A stretch of 64,000 nt of DNA, taken from Salvator merianae. Lineage: Eukaryota > Chordata > Lepidosauria > Squamata > Teiidae. Under the pieces are notes generated by a model that saw only the letters and a program-made list of their open reading frames with translations, did no database searches and was not told the origin of the DNA. The stretch covers positions 4,126,683-4,190,682 of the forward strand of contig QVOM02000126.1 of the NCBI GenBank assembly GCA_003586115.2, in the 5' to 3' direction. The first letter of the stretch is position 1; the number at the start of each line of letters is the position of its first letter. The translations under genes and the position numbers were made by a program. Positions 33,966 through 45,919 of the stretch are shown here, piece by piece.

Positions 33966-35490
33966 AATTCCAAGATCCTAGAATGCTGTGCCACAAAAAG
34001 GCAGGGCTCTGTCAACGTACAGACACTCCTGGCTCATGAAAATGGTCACTGCCTTCATAAACACAGTTGGCATACATGTTGCAGGTACAGGGGAACTGGA
34101 CAAGAGAGCCTGGACTTCTGCATTTAGACCAGAATTCATTTTTGTCTACCAGTATCCATGATAGGAAAGACAAATATATCTTTTAAAAGACAAGAAATAT
34201 TGTGAAATCTTCTGTTTCCCTGATAAAGCAAAAAGGCTTCAAAAATCTCTTGCAAAGGACCAAGAATTAACACGGAGTCAATCACTAAAAGATTTGATGC
34301 AACTATATGGCAACCCAGACTAACCTACTGTCTGAATCCAGATTTGGGTAACTTCTCATTATGAGTGTAAACAACAGCATTTGAATCTTTGTTCAGGTAA
34401 AGGTCATTCATTTAAGCCCATGTAGTTTGTTTTATCCCATCATCTGCATTTTACTTGTCAACAAACTGGACATGACCTGTCCCACATCCACTTTTGCTCA
34501 CCACACCTCCTCCTAAATGGATCACTAATTTCAAATTCTTGTTGCAAGTGAACCTATCAGGATTTCAATCCATCTTTCATCCAATGAGCTACCTTGCTCC
34601 TTTTTCACTTGGAAAAAGAACATTAAAAGTTCAGGTTTTTTCCCATGAAGGTTTTTCCTGACCCATCAGAGGAGTTGAATTTGCTCCTCAATGAAGAAAG
34701 CAGATTTCATCCTAAGATCTTCCATCCCGCTCCATTTTTCTTGGCTGATAGCTGCTGCTTCATGCCTCCTGCTGAACTAAAGAGAAACTTTTTTTCCTGA
34801 GAATAACGTTTTTATGTTGCTTTTCTGCTTCCTTCTTTGAGCTAATTTCACTTGAAAGAGGGATCTTCATCTCTCTCTTCCTGCCACCTGACAAAAGAGC
34901 TGTTTTTACAAAGAGAGTGAGGACTGTGAAGCATTTCCACTCCCCCATCTCTGGCTTTTGATCCCTATGCATGCAGAGACCCACACATTTTTTTGTCCCA
35001 CATTTTCCTTTTTGGCCTGGTGAAGATCTGTCTGGAGTAGATTACAGATGGGTGAGATGCAAACTCCTGTTGATTTTGCCCTTTAGTGCTAGGATATGGG
35101 AACATTTCTAGTCTCTTCCCAGACACACACACGCACGCACACTAGCTGAGTCTCCTTATTTAGTTTTGAAGTTAGACCTTTTATTTTCCATTTTCCTCCT
35201 CTGTCCCTAGCAACTGCCTAACTTCTGGCAAAGTACACTGGTTATTGCCATTTCTCCTAGTTTCAAGTCTTTTTGTTAGGTTTTATTAAAGTTGCATCAT
35301 TGTTTTCAAGGAATCCTGAGTCTAAGAGTGCTTTACTTTTACCTCCCTCTTTGTTTTACAGTTCACTTGGGTGATTGGCTGTTTTTAAAACCTTTCCCAA
35401 ATGATCTCTTTGCATGCCTGTTGCCTGTGGGCTGGCTAATTCCCAGTATACCCACAGTGCATGGCTTGGGTAACCGGAGAGGTGAGAACA
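33966..35490. other. SYNE2 intron, unassigned
   Basis: Contains a short ac/gc-rich run at 35124-35143. No gene or clear element. Confidence 0.35.
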
Positions 35491-35615
35491 GAAAGGGACA
35501 CAGTCTCTCAGCCTACCTGCCTCACAAGGTGGTTCTGGGGATAAAATGGAGGAGAAGAGAATGATGTGCACCACCTTGCGGTCTTTGAAGAAAAGACAGA
35601 ATATAAATGCCATAA
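35491..35615 (+). mobile_element. tRNA-derived SINE 3' half
   Basis: The sequence ctctcagcctacctgcctca and ggataaaatggaggagaag with cagaatataaatgc is the 3' half of the common squamate SINE. Confidence 0.6.
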
Positions 35616-35722
35616 CCAAACACACAAAGAAGGAGGAGGAGGAGAATGGAGCACTATGAAACTGAGGGGCAAGTTAAAATGGAAGGATGCCAGTTGAGGA
35701 CATATTTCATTATAGCTCTTAC

Positions 35723-35917
35723 TGGATGCCAGGATAACAATCTTTGATGGAATCGTGATACACGGCCATAGACCTCCTGGTAGTATTTCTTGAGTTCATC
35801 CAGCTCCTCTTGAATGACCACAGCGTCGGATGGCACGCTTTTCTGAATCAGGTGCTCTCCAGACACAATGAGCTCATTTATTAGGTCCATGTTCAGTGTT
35901 ATTTCCTGCTGGAAAGC
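35723..35917 (-). CDS. SYNE2: SYNE2 window exon 8, spectrin repeat
   Basis: The exon encodes 65 residues, AFQQEITLNM...RFHQRLLSWHP, in phase 0-0. The acceptor is tttcaaacag|GCTTTC and the donor CCA|gtaaga. It completes the spectrin repeat begun by exon 7. Downstream the protein leaves the spectrin rod and enters the acidic, probably unstructured linker of exon 9. Confidence 0.95.
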
Positions 35918-36793
35918 CTGTTTGAAAGACAGATGAGGATGCAGTTGTTAACTTCACTTTCCCCATTGCTTCTCTAAGAAGAAAAGCTCCAATAAGCATG
36001 CTTCTGGGGATTTTGGCCAAACTTCGTACACCTCTAGGGGAGATCCACTTCCCAGCAAAAGTGTGTGGATATGGTTCTCTTCCTCGTGGGGACCCCTTTG
36101 TCTCCACCAGGTCCCCTTTTGCAGCATTTTATGGGGAGGGGGGTGCTCCAAAGGAGCTGCTGACATAGCATAGTTCTGTTCAGCGAACACTCTTTAACTA
36201 GAACTGTAACTAGAACTTCACCCTTTAATGTGAGAGTGGCGGCAACGAGAAGATGAATGATTCTCAGTGCGGGAGACCCACAATGAAGAAAAAGGCTTCA
36301 GAATGTATTTAACCTAGATAGGGGCAGGAGCTGATCTGCACAGTGTGGACCACCAGCCATCAAGCCTGACTCACACTGTTGCTTGTAGAAGCACCCCTTG
36401 GGTTCACTTGGTGGAATGCCCAAACGATTTAAGGGAGCGCTTTAGTCAGTGTCAGAGTGTTGGTCACTGTGCAGCCATCTTTGCATCTTCTCAGGTCCCA
36501 GCCATGCCTGCTTGCTTTTCTCACTGATTCTCAGTGTTTCCCCTTTTTGGTGGCTAGTTGGAATGCTGAAGGCTGGGGAGCCTGGATGTTTAGTCTACCA
36601 GGTACTGGGTCAGCTGGGTGTGGGGAAGGAGAACTGTTTGGAACAGTCATATGCCTACTGCTAGCAATAGAAGAAGCAAGATGAACTTTTACCACTAAAC
36701 CTGAGTCCTAGATTTTTGAGGCCTGGAACTAATGGTCAGAGAAGTTACGCCATGAACAAATCTACGATGGTGATTTAAAAATTCACTACCTAC
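35918..36793. other. SYNE2 intron, unassigned
   Basis: Nothing recognisable. Confidence 0.35.
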
Positions 36794-36931
36794 ATTTAGC
36801 TGCCGCATTTTGTCATTGAAATTGTTCTCTGAGAAATGTTCCACGTTTGTCAGTTGTAGGTCCATTTCCGTCAGCCATACCAGGAATCTGTCCTTTGTTC
36901 CCACAAAATCCTCCCACTGAGTGGTAAAGTG
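36794..36931 (-). CDS. SYNE2: SYNE2 window exon 7, spectrin repeat
   Basis: The exon encodes 46 residues, HFTTQWEDFV...FNDKMRQLN, in phase 0-0. The acceptor is tgcttttag|CACTTT and the donor AAT|gtaggt. The VWLTEMDLQLTNVEHFSE core is near-identical to mammalian nesprin-2. It starts the last canonical spectrin repeat before the acidic linker, which is completed by exon 8. Confidence 0.95.
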
Positions 36932-37221
36932 CTAAAAGCAAACAGAGGGCACAGTTACTCCGACACAACATTCCTGCAGTGTAGATCACCCTGCAAAACT
37001 CCTGTGGGCTTTACAGGTAGGCAACTGAAAGAAAGCCTCTGTCTCAAGATACACACTTTGCATGGCGGAATTGGGAAACCTGGAGGCTGCTCAGGTTTCA
37101 TCACATTTAATTTTAACTTGCTGCAATAGATATTCCACTTCTCCTCCAGAAATCTCTCAAACATGTGCGCCGCATATACACACAGAGCCACAACCACACA
37201 CACTTGTGTCTTTTCAGTTCC

Positions 37222-37563
37222 AGCCCAGCCCAGCCCAACCCAACCCAACCCANNNNNNNNNNNNNNNNNNNNNNNNNNNNNNNNNNNNNNNNNNNNNNNN
37301 NNNNNNNNNNNNNNNNNNNNNNNNNNNNNNNNNNNNNNNNNNNNNNNNNNNNNNNNNNNNNNNNNNNNNNNNNNNNNNNNNNNNNNNNNNNNNNNNNNNN
37401 NNNNNNNNNNNNNNNNNNNNNNNNNNNAACCATTATTTATCCCCAAAGCCATAATCATTACACAGGTCTACAGTGATTTTGGTGCCAACAATGTCTGAAT
37501 GGTTTTATATTAAGTTTATGGCGCTGACCCAACCCAACCCAACCCCAACCCAATCCAACCCAC
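37222..37563. repeat. Minisatellite spanning an assembly gap
   Basis: (CCAAC/CCCAG)n sequence precedes a run of N at 37253-37427. It recurs at 37528-37563 as caacccaacccaacccc. A block of about 100 bp (aaccattatttatcccc... gtttatggcgctga) is present at 37428 and again from 37564. The period is about 136 bp. Confidence 0.8.
37253..37427. other. Assembly gap (175 N)
   Basis: Undetermined bases. Long reading frames that cross it are meaningless. Confidence 1.
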
Positions 37564-37597
37564 TAACCATTATTTATCCCCAAAGCCATAATCATTA

Positions 37598-38053
37598 CAC
37601 AGGTCTACAGTGATTTTGGTGCCAACAATGTCTGAATGGTTTTATATTAAGTTTATGGCGCTGATTAAGAATATGATTTCAGTTTTGCCAGATTGGCTCT
37701 AGTTTCTGAGATATTTAATAGTGAATTAATTAATTAACGCAACACATTTGAAAAGCATTCAGACCTGCCTGCATTGTAGGTCTACAAATTGCAATACAGA
37801 ATCATTATATGGGATATTTCATTACCTAAGACACTGTTAAAGGGTCAAAAGACAGACCAAAAGGTATTGCATTTGTTACCACACACAAGTCACATTGGGG
37901 GAATGCATTATTTTCGTGGATGTCCATTATCTCAAAACCAGAACCAATTCAGCAAAAGTAATGGGATTTTTGAATTCAGCACCCTCAAAATACCCGAAAT
38001 CCATTCAAAAAACCTTGGCACCTGAAAAAAAAATTTTTTTTTGTAGACCTGTG
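37598..38053. mobile_element. Possible DNA transposon with CACAGGTCTAC ends
   Basis: Left end cacaggtctacagtg and right end gtagacctgtg form an 11-bp inverted repeat, with a related internal motif gtaggtctac near 37779. No convincing target-site duplication or coding frame. Confidence 0.4.
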
Positions 38054-38259
38054 ATGCAGTCCTGGGTCAGGTCACCACTAGATAAACATGCCAAGAACTG
38101 CACAAGACACTGGGGTTTCCTGGGAGGAGCTGATACAGGGCTTGCTTTAAGAACCCTACATTTTCCCAGAGAGGCAGAGAATATTGAACTCTTCCACCAG
38201 AGATATAATATGCTTCCCAACAGAAGCCACTAATTCTGATGGATCCAACTTGCATTCAC

Positions 38260-38442
38260 CCTGAGTCTCCTGAGAATTGCTGCAACGCGCTTCTGAAGGT
38301 TGTCCCAGCGCTGGTTGCCCTCGTACACCATCTGTTTCAGCTTGCTTGCTGAATCAGTGCGATTCTCACGGGCCAACCGCCGATACTGCTTATTGATCAG
38401 CTCCAGCTGGGTCAGTCGCTCATGAATTTGCCGCTGGAATGC
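38260..38442 (-). CDS. SYNE2: SYNE2 window exon 6, spectrin repeat
   Basis: The exon encodes 61 residues, AFQRQIHERLTQLELINKQY...RVAAILRRLR, in phase 0-0. The acceptor is tatcccag|GCATTC and the donor AGG|gtgaat. It contains no methionine-initiated reading frame of note; it is recognised from translated protein and phase. It carries the GNQRWDNLQKR tryptophan motif, and a conserved histidine of the mammalian protein is tyrosine here (QMVYEGNQ). Intron sequence toward exon 7 contains a minisatellite with an assembly gap. Confidence 0.95.
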
Positions 38443-39710
38443 CTGGGATAAAATAGGAGGGGCAGAGGAGGAATTTGTTCATGCTGCTTTGCACAGAGAT
38501 CAACCCAATTTAAAGCTCATATAAGCTTACTTGCTTCTGCTTATGGCTGCTCCTTGTGTAACATAGTTTTGTTTATATACAATTAGTAAAAGGTGATTTC
38601 CTTTATACAACATAATTTTTTACACCATGCTTTTACACAGTTGGTAATATGTGACTTCACTTGTTTAATACAATCCTGGACATTTTCAATAACGTGATCT
38701 GAACTCTGAGATATCTTGGGTTACACTGATTGACTAGACTGGTCTTCCAAAGTGCCACTGGCGCATTAGCAAACTGTGGGTGTGATCAGGCATGCTTAAT
38801 GAGATGTCCTCTGAGCGAATTTGAGGTGTAAGGGCAGACATAAAATCCCCAAAGCACCTTACCCACTCCTGAAGTTTGGGAATGGCCATCCCTTCCTAAC
38901 ACCTGGAGCGACTCTTTCAGTTGCATTGGGTGGGGAGCTTCATACACCCAGAGGAGGAAAATCTAGCCAATCACATCATGGAAACAAATGGAACCAATCA
39001 GGGCCCCAGATAGCCAAGCAGAGCACTTGTCAGGAAGGCACTGCCAGTCTTTGAGGCAAAGGAAGAGCAATGTGTGCAAACATGAGGTAACTTGTTTCAC
39101 TGTTGAATGCCTGTTGTTGTTTTTGTACGTCTACAGAAGAGATGTGTTTTCTAAAAGGGGTGACTGAAAAAAGCTCTGTCTGATTGCATTCTAAGTTTCC
39201 ATTATGCAGTGCCATTGGCTTATATTGGGTGGTGGGGTCTCATCTCCACCACACTGCTCACTTACATAGATACTATGGACCAGTATGGTTTCCCAGTTTT
39301 CCATAGGTAGAAATTACTTGCATAAAATGGTTTTGCACTACATGGTGTCCTGAGGGAACCAAACTATTCATGTAAGGCAGAGATACCTAACGTGCTGCCT
39401 GAGGACCACATTTGGCCCTGAAAGGAATTTTCTGTAGCCCGCAAGGAGTTTCAGTCCATGCTAGTTCTATTCTGTATGTAGAAAAAAAAACACCCAAAAC
39501 TGGTTTTGAATTTTGAAGCTTGCAGGCCTGCCCCAACTGGGCTTTGTAGGCCCCTCCAGAAAAGTTTGGGCGCTCATAATATACTGGATGACTGTATTCA
39601 CAAAGTGCAATTTATATGCAGAACGCACTGAAATTTTAAAAGCAGCCCTTCTGAGAAAAGATGCCGATGAAAAAAACCAAAGCGAGATGATGCCTACAAG
39701 TGACACATAA
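38443..39710. other. SYNE2 intron, unassigned
   Basis: No exon or identifiable repeat seen. Confidence 0.35.
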
Positions 39711-39945
39711 GAACATAAGAGGAGCCTTGCTGGATCAGGCCATGGCCCATCTAGAGCAGCATCTTGCTTTACACAGTGGCCCACCAATTGCTTCTGGGCA
39801 TCTCAAGCAGAATATAAAGGCAAAACCTTCATCTGCTCTTGACTCCCTGCAAATGGTTTTACAGACATCCTGCCTGTCTTTCCAACCTGGAGGCACTACC
39901 AAGGCATCCATTCTAGTAGCCATTGATATACCTGACACCAGTTAG
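39711..39945 (-). mobile_element. CR1 LINE 3' end
   Basis: Antisense CR1 tail (gaacataagaggagccttgc through ctagtagccattgatatacc). Confidence 0.85.
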
Positions 39946-39972
39946 GAAGGAAAAGAAAAGAGGGACGTTTAC

Positions 39973-40123
39973 CTCAAACTTCTTTAACTCCTCCTTGGCA
40001 TCTGTGTATGACACTTCTGCAGAGTTTGGGCAAGCAGCTGTCCTCTCTGCTGTCTCCAGCCAGTCTTCAAAGCGAGAGTAGTCATCTAGAAATTTTTGCC
40101 AGAGACGCCAGGTCTCTTCAATC
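39973..40123 (-). CDS. SYNE2: SYNE2 window exon 5, spectrin repeat
   Basis: One leading G completes the split codon from exon 4; 50 full codons follow (IEETWRLWQK...AKEELKKFE). The acceptor is ccttttag|GATTG and the donor GAG|gtaaac; it is 151 bp. The ETWRLWQKFLDDYSRFEDWL segment is strongly conserved in nesprin-1 and nesprin-2. A truncated CR1 (39711-39945) ends only 27 bp beyond the donor side. Confidence 0.95.
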
Positions 40124-40139
40124 CTAAAAGGAAGCAAGC

Positions 40140-40560
40140 AACAGAAACATTTTCCAGATGTTCAACCTCTTTTTCACAGGTTCATGACCAAGGATGGAAA
40201 GATTGTAATGAATGGAGTACTGCCAAATGGTATCACTATATAGCAGAACAGGTTATGTTTGACGTGATCAGAAAATGAAGAATGGTTTATAACGGACAGA
40301 TAGAGAAAGGAACAGTGAAGATAAAATGGGAGCAGTTGTTAAAATATGGACTACAAGATAAGGGGGAAAAAGAACTATGAGATACTATAAAAGTGATCTC
40401 CCAAATGACTGAGAATGTTTTTTGAAAATGTATGGATCCATTTCTTGCTGGGGATAGAGAAGGGAGAGAAGGGGAGAATAAAAGTACAAAATAAATGTAT
40501 GGTATAAAGTCTTAAATAATTAGTTACTTTTGGAACTGTTGTGACTGCAATATAAAATAG
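40140..40560 (+). mobile_element. Probable L1-like LINE 3' end
   Basis: Contains aatggtatcactatatagca, ataaaatgggagcagttgtt and gagaataaaagtacaaaata; resembles a degenerate L1 ORF2 end and 3' UTR. Confidence 0.4.
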
Positions 40561-40869
40561 TTCAATTTTTTTGTAAAAAGGTTTTGCATAGGGAAAACTT
40601 GCTCACTGTGATACTTGCTCCCCTTGCTTACTCTTTAGGCTACAGTAATGTTAACTATGCAGGACTATTATGGTATGTCCTTTTATTTTCAGTACTTTCC
40701 CACAGTGCAAAAAGCCACTGAGCTGCACTGATGCCAACTGTGCCAACTTAGGTGGTGCACAAAGCCACAAGGCTGTGCACCCTAAATAATAAACCAGGCT
40801 GGATACCCACAAAGCAACTTTCTTCCCAAAACTTTTGATCCTTGCACTAGGATATAATGTACAAATAAA

Positions 40870-41190
40870 AGAAGAAGAAGAAGAAGAACTTGGTTTTTAT
40901 ACCCCGCTTTTCTCGGCCGAAGCTGACTCAAAGCGGCTTACAAGGTTATTTTTCGCCTGAAGGCTTACATCTATCTATCTTCCGCATCACACAATGTGAT
41001 GCTCCCTATTCATCTACTTGCAATTACTTGCTTTCGAACAGCTAGGTTGGCTGGAGCTAGAGGCCAGTAGAGGGCGCTCATCCCCTCTACACGGCAGACA
41101 GGGGCCTCGAACTCCAATCCTCCTATTGAAAGATCAGTGCCTTAGCCACCTGCGCCACCGTGCCTCCGCCACCTGCGCCACCGTGCCTCC
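40870..41190 (-). mobile_element. Family S SINE with duplicated head
   Basis: Antisense copy with a (GAA)n tail; the head motif cacctgcgccaccgtgcctc is present twice in tandem at 41148-41190. Confidence 0.85.
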
Positions 41191-41468
41191 AAAGACAGGA
41201 TCATTGGTTCTTACCAGAAGGCTTGGGGGAGCAAAGCAGGGTATGGCACAGTGCACTCAATTTTCAGTTAGCTACTAGGAGGAATGATAGGAAGTGTAGC
41301 AACAGAATCTTTTAAAACATCTGGCCAGATGGTGTTGGCCAGTTTTCCTTCTTTCACTCACCAGAAGAAAAAAGACTCCCACCACTATTGCAACTCTGCT
41401 GTTGCTCCTATCATGGGAAGGCATTGGCTTCAGCCAGTTCTTGGACAATTGCTAGATTATACTTAACA

Positions 41469-41640
41469 GAGCTGGCCTAGAAACTGCCTAGAAAGCAGAG
41501 GATTGCTGGTTCGATTCCCAGCCTCTCCCTAGAAGTAGCAATGGCAAACCACCTCTTTATCTCTGCCAAGAAAACTGCAAAGAGGTACCCATGTAGGCAA
41601 CCAAGAGTTGGTCACGACTCAACAGTATCCAGCAAAAACA
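41469..41640 (+). mobile_element. Sauria-type SINE
   Basis: Body ctagaaagcagaggattgct, B box ggttcgattcc, tail gttggtcacgactcaacagt; A box lost. Confidence 0.75.
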
Positions 41641-41759
41641 ATAATTTACAGAGTTTCCCCCTGCTTGTCAGCTGGGAGTCCTTTTCCCCCTCTACCCAAA
41701 AGCCCATTAAAATGTTATGGATGGGTACATTCTCATAACAAGGAAAAAGGACCCCTTAC

Positions 41760-41947
41760 TTCATTCGTCTCTCCATCGACATGGCACAAATGTTTCTCCA
41801 TCGCCGGTCCAAACTCCTTGAGGTCTGCTGGATGGAGTCGCATTCCGTTTCATTGGCACACGCGTCGGAATCGTGCAGCAACACTTCGCAGATATTAAAC
41901 ACGGATTCCACACCTGCGCTGTGCTGTTCAATGTCTCGCTGCAGATC
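41760..41947 (-). CDS. SYNE2: SYNE2 window exon 4, spectrin repeat
   Basis: The exon encodes DLQRDIEQHSAGVESVFNIC...AMSMERRM plus AA of a split lysine (AA|G). The acceptor is ggttttag|GATCTG and the donor AA|gtaagg; it is 188 bp, phase 0-2. It holds the second half of one spectrin repeat, with the RSLDRRWRNIC tryptophan motif. A Sauria-type SINE (41469-41640) lies about 120 bp downstream in the intron. Confidence 0.95.
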
Positions 41948-42179
41948 CTAAAACCATGAACCAAAATGCCACTTCCAGGTAAATAAATGTTTGACTATTT
42001 TAAAATACAGTTACCAAGAAAAGAGTTAGGATTACAAACCCAAATTTTGCTCCACTTCAAGCAAGGATAAGCAAAACCCAATCATCTGGAGGGGCGGGGA
42101 AATGCCTCCCAAAAGGGTGGGGATAATCTGCTCTGAAGGTGACCTTTTTGGAAAAACACAAGTTCCGAATAGTACATTG

Positions 42180-42185
42180 GTTTTT

Positions 42186-42216
<31 letters not shown>

Positions 42217-42295
42217 ACCCTTCACCTAGTGGTCCCAGGGCAGCTCACAACATATGATAAACATTAAAGCATATTTAAAATATATCTCCATCCAA
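42180..42295 (-). mobile_element. (TTTA)n with L2 3' end
   Basis: Tetranucleotide run at 42181-42213 followed by tagtggtcccagggcagctc, an antisense L2 tail. Confidence 0.65.
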
Positions 42296-42299
42296 TCTC

Positions 42300-42480
42300 C
42301 CTCCATCCTTTCTCTCCCTGACTGTCTGATTGGCCGATGGGTTCCTGTGGGCCTTATTGGCTGCTCTGCTATAATAGGCAATTCAAGGCTCTGATTGGTA
42401 GAGGCGCTCCCTGCTCAGAGTAAGGGAACCTGAGTGTTGTTTCCCTCCCGCCGTTGATAGGGGTTGATGGCAGGGTAAGG
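42300..42480. repeat. Interspersed repeat family F, copy 2
   Basis: Inverted relative to 17335-17520; shares ctgattggccgatgggttcc and gcgctccctgctcag. Confidence 0.5.
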
Positions 42481-42746
42481 CAATTTTTTTTTATTTTATG
42501 TTTGCACACCCCCCCCCCCCGTGTCAAAGTCACCCAGAAGGTAACTGAAATAGCTAGTCTGAACACACCTCAAGATGTGTCTTCAGCAGGTGACTAAAAG
42601 ATATAAATGCATCCACCTTACGAAGATCAGAAGTTGCAGAAGTGATGTGCCACTACAAGAAAGGTTAAACTGTGGGCAACAGCAAGAATGTGCTGAACTA
42701 CATCTTCTAGCATTCTTTATCAATGGCCAGATTGGCTGAAATTCAT

Positions 42747-42804
42747 GGGAATCATAGTGCAACAACATGTTTTGTGGGAATCATAGTGCAACAACATGTT
42801 TTGT
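42747..42804. repeat. Perfect 29-bp tandem duplication
   Basis: The 29-bp unit beginning gggaatcatagtgcaacaac is present twice without mismatch. Confidence 0.95.
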
Positions 42805-43377
42805 GGCTTCAGCATGGGAAAGAACCTACTGAAAATGTTCAGAGCTGAGTTGCATGGTTAGCAACCTTATATAATTTTGACTGGCTCCATGATATAAGGC
42901 CGGAATTATTATATTAAATATCTGCACTTTAGGCATGCAGTTGAATACCCTGAACACATGAAATTAAAAATTGCTATGAGACAAATTCTGTGGCTAAAAG
43001 CAGAAGCCGAATACTAATAATAAAGAGGAAAAAGGGTAAGTGGGAAGTTTTCTAGCAGGCTGGTTTATGATTTATTTTTTTCATAAAGGCTGGGGAATTA
43101 ACCATTCAGTTCAAAACTTCTAGACAAGCACAAATTTTCCAATACATCTTTCCACTTTATAGTTTGTATTGTTGCACAGCACAATTAACATTGTGCATTA
43201 GTCCATATTAAAACTGCCTTGAGATAGCTGTCCATAACATGATAAGCATCACATCTTTTCTGATCATCCAGCATACAGAAATCTAAATTATGCTACTTCC
43301 TACACTAAAGCTTTCTGAATGGAATATAAGCATAGTAGTTTGCAAATGGATCACCAGGACACTGCAGAAGAAATTCA

Positions 43378-43590
43378 GGAGTGATTCTGCACTGGCTGGT
43401 ATACCAAACCAGCAAGCAACTATGAGCCTTCTTTCTGCACACTGGTTTAGTCTAAGGGAGGCCCTGCCCCAGGGGGTGGGGCTTAAGAGGGCAGGGCCTC
43501 CCTTAGACTGCACCAACCTGCAGGAGGGAGGCTCCTACTAAGTACACTTGCTGATCCGGTATACTGGCCAGTGCAGAATTGCCCTAGGAT
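43378..43590. mobile_element. Foldback MITE family B, copy 2
   Basis: Arms gattctgcactggctggtat / atactggccagtgcagaatt around ggaggccctgccccaggggg; intact hairpin structure. Confidence 0.8.
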
Positions 43591-43995
43591 AACACATCCC
43601 AAAAGGATATAAATAAAAATGGTTCTTCTGTTTATAGGGTGGGTGTCAGAGAACCTGACTTACTTTGGCCAGAAGAACATCATTGGCTTGTCTATATTGT
43701 GCTACCAGGAACCCCCCCATCACCATCTGTGATTACCTATGAGTTCATGAAACCCTGCATTTTCTTTCTAGCTTTTACTCTGCCCATGGTGTTTAATTTG
43801 CATAGCTATTACACAACAAGGCATCATCTCTCCACAAGGTCTATTGCATGAGACCCAGTGTAGACACTATGGATTGTCCCAGCACATGATTGTAATCTTG
43901 CTCGGCCTCTCTTCACTGCCACTGCAGATGGTGGAGGGTTTCGTGGTGAATTGTGTAGATTTTTCATACATTACTGGGACAACATAGCAGATAAG

Positions 43996-44193
43996 CAGCA
44001 GTGGCTGCTGGCTTTAAGGGCGGGTGTTCTAACCCGTGGAAAGTGCGTGACTGCTGTTCACTGGGCCTCCGGGCCTCTGTACTGTTGCAGCAGGTCGGTG
44101 ACCTGCTGCGACAGTACGGAGGCCTGGCAAACAGCAATCGTGTGTTTTCCACGGGTTACAAACACCCGCCCTTAAAGCCAGCGGCCACCACTG
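43996..44193. mobile_element. Foldback MITE family A, copy 3
   Basis: Starts cagcagtggctgctggcttt, ends agccagcggccaccactg. Flanks cagataag / tcgataag match at 6 of 8 bases. Confidence 0.85.
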
Positions 44194-44369
44194 TCGATAA
44201 GCATAGCAACACGTGCACTAGGCATCATTTTGCTTGATAAAAGAGTTCCCTGATGATTACACATTTTTTTAAAAAGGTAGGTGTTCCACTGAAAGAAATG
44301 CTTTTTCTGATACATACAAACCACTGTTCAAGGGATTTATCTTTGTTAACATTCCATTTTCCCATTACT

Positions 44370-44700
44370 TCTCTGCACTGGTTGTCTATCCACTGCTGAG
44401 CTCAATTCAAGGTGTTGACATGAACCTATAAATCCTTAGGGCCCAAATATCTGAATGAGTGGCTTTTCCCACATAGACCTGCCTGATTCAGGTGGTCAGG
44501 AGCAGCCCTCATGCAACACAGTTCCATGACTCTTAGATTTTTGAGAGGTGGCAGTACATAAGAGGGCCTTCTTTGTGGTGGCTCCCAGGTTATGGAATAG
44601 CCTCTCCACTGCACCAGGCACCAATATTATACATCTGTCGGCATCCTGAGCACCTTCTGGCACTGTCCTGAAGGAAAATGGATGTGAACTCAGGCAATCC
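44370..44700 (+). mobile_element. L2 LINE 3' end
   Basis: Sense remnant: gagctcaattcaaggtgttg, tagggcccaaatatctgaat, ggtggctcccaggttatgga. Confidence 0.75.
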
Positions 44701-45047
44701 ATGGTTAAGCGACTATACTGGTGAATATTTGCAGCTCAGAGCTCGTATGCTGGATTGCTGGAGTTCTCTGAGCCAAGTTGTCCATTTGCAGACACTTGGA
44801 TAATGAAATGTCTGCGAAAGGAGAACTTAACCTGGAGAACTCCAATAACCACACATCTGTATTTCCTACTTAATATCCAACACAGCCATCCCTTTTTGGA
44901 TGACACAGCTTGATAGAAGAGAAGAAAAAAAAATACTTGTGCAAGACTCCAGCCTCTGGGCAAATGCCCAGAGACCGAGAATGAAGCACAGAAAAAAGTG
45001 GCCGTAAAGTAACAGGATCATTGTTGCTCTGTTTTCTTCCAATTTAC

Positions 45048-45210
45048 CTGCTGTTCCGCAAGCCTTTTCTGTATCTCTTGATCATTGCAGATGTCATATA
45101 CTACGGGCTTGGAAAGCTCCGACTCTATGCGCGCCAGCCAGGTGCGAAGATTACTCATGTTTTTGTCGAGCTGCTGTATGAAAGCAAAGGTCTCCTTCAG
45201 CTTTTTCACT
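45048..45210 (-). CDS. SYNE2: SYNE2 window exon 3, spectrin repeat
   Basis: The exon encodes VKKLKETFAF...EIQKRLAEQQ (54 full codons after a leading A that completes the split arginine from exon 2). The acceptor is tcaccccag|AGTG and the donor CAG|gtaaat; length is 163 bp. The segment contains the highly conserved LRTWLARIESEL stretch of the C-terminal nesprin-2 spectrin repeats. Its phase also fits the candidate alternative first exon at 51256. The protein sequence is nearly that of mammalian nesprin-2 as I remember it, so this is a constrained part of the protein. Confidence 0.95.
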
Positions 45211-45534
45211 CTGGGGTGATCAGGAAGAGACAAGACAGAAAACAGAAAATGCTAAAGAGTGCATGGTTATGCAGGGTAGCGATGCAGTCTGATTCTGTGC
45301 ATTTATGTCTCCCACTTCATCACACAGTCATCGGGGCAGATGACAAAGTAAAAATGAATAAAAGCAGATTAAAATCTGTAAAACTTCATAAATATTTTTT
45401 TAAAAATAGATAACTAGAATAGCTAAGAGCAGTAAAAGAAATCCCCAATATTTCACAGTATTTCACAACAACATGGATATGACGGAACTTTCAATTTACC
45501 AAAAGCCTGGGTAAACAGTGTACCTTAACTAGAT

Positions 45535-45640
45535 ATTGGGAGATGGGTCATGACATGGGCTGGTACATCTTGGGGGTGTGTGTTCCACAGCTTGGGGGCT
45601 ACCACTAAATAGCCTCCTTCACACACCGCAACCCTACAGC
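45535..45640 (-). mobile_element. L2 LINE 3' fragment
   Basis: The sequence gtgttccacagcttgggggc followed by taccactaaatagcctc is antisense L2. Confidence 0.6.
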
Positions 45641-45919
45641 AATAGAAGGTGGCAATACTGTTGGGAAAGACTCCTCTGGGAGGTTTGCAATGGGGAACAA
45701 ATGTATTCCTTCATATATTTGCACCTACACTTACTTTCATTTTTTTGGTCTTAGGGTGGGTCACCATAAAATTGCTATACAGATAAAATAGATTAGCTAT
45801 AACAGTAACAGTGGCTGCATGGAGAGGGGACACTGCTTCCTCTGCCAAAGGCCAGGGTAAAGAGTACTTGAGCACTTGTATTCCCATGCAGTCAACCAAA
45901 AGTCAGAAGAAATAACAAG

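Noticed and set aside
36955..37498. Open frames spanning 37253-37427
   Set aside because: They exist only because the N run contains no stop codons.
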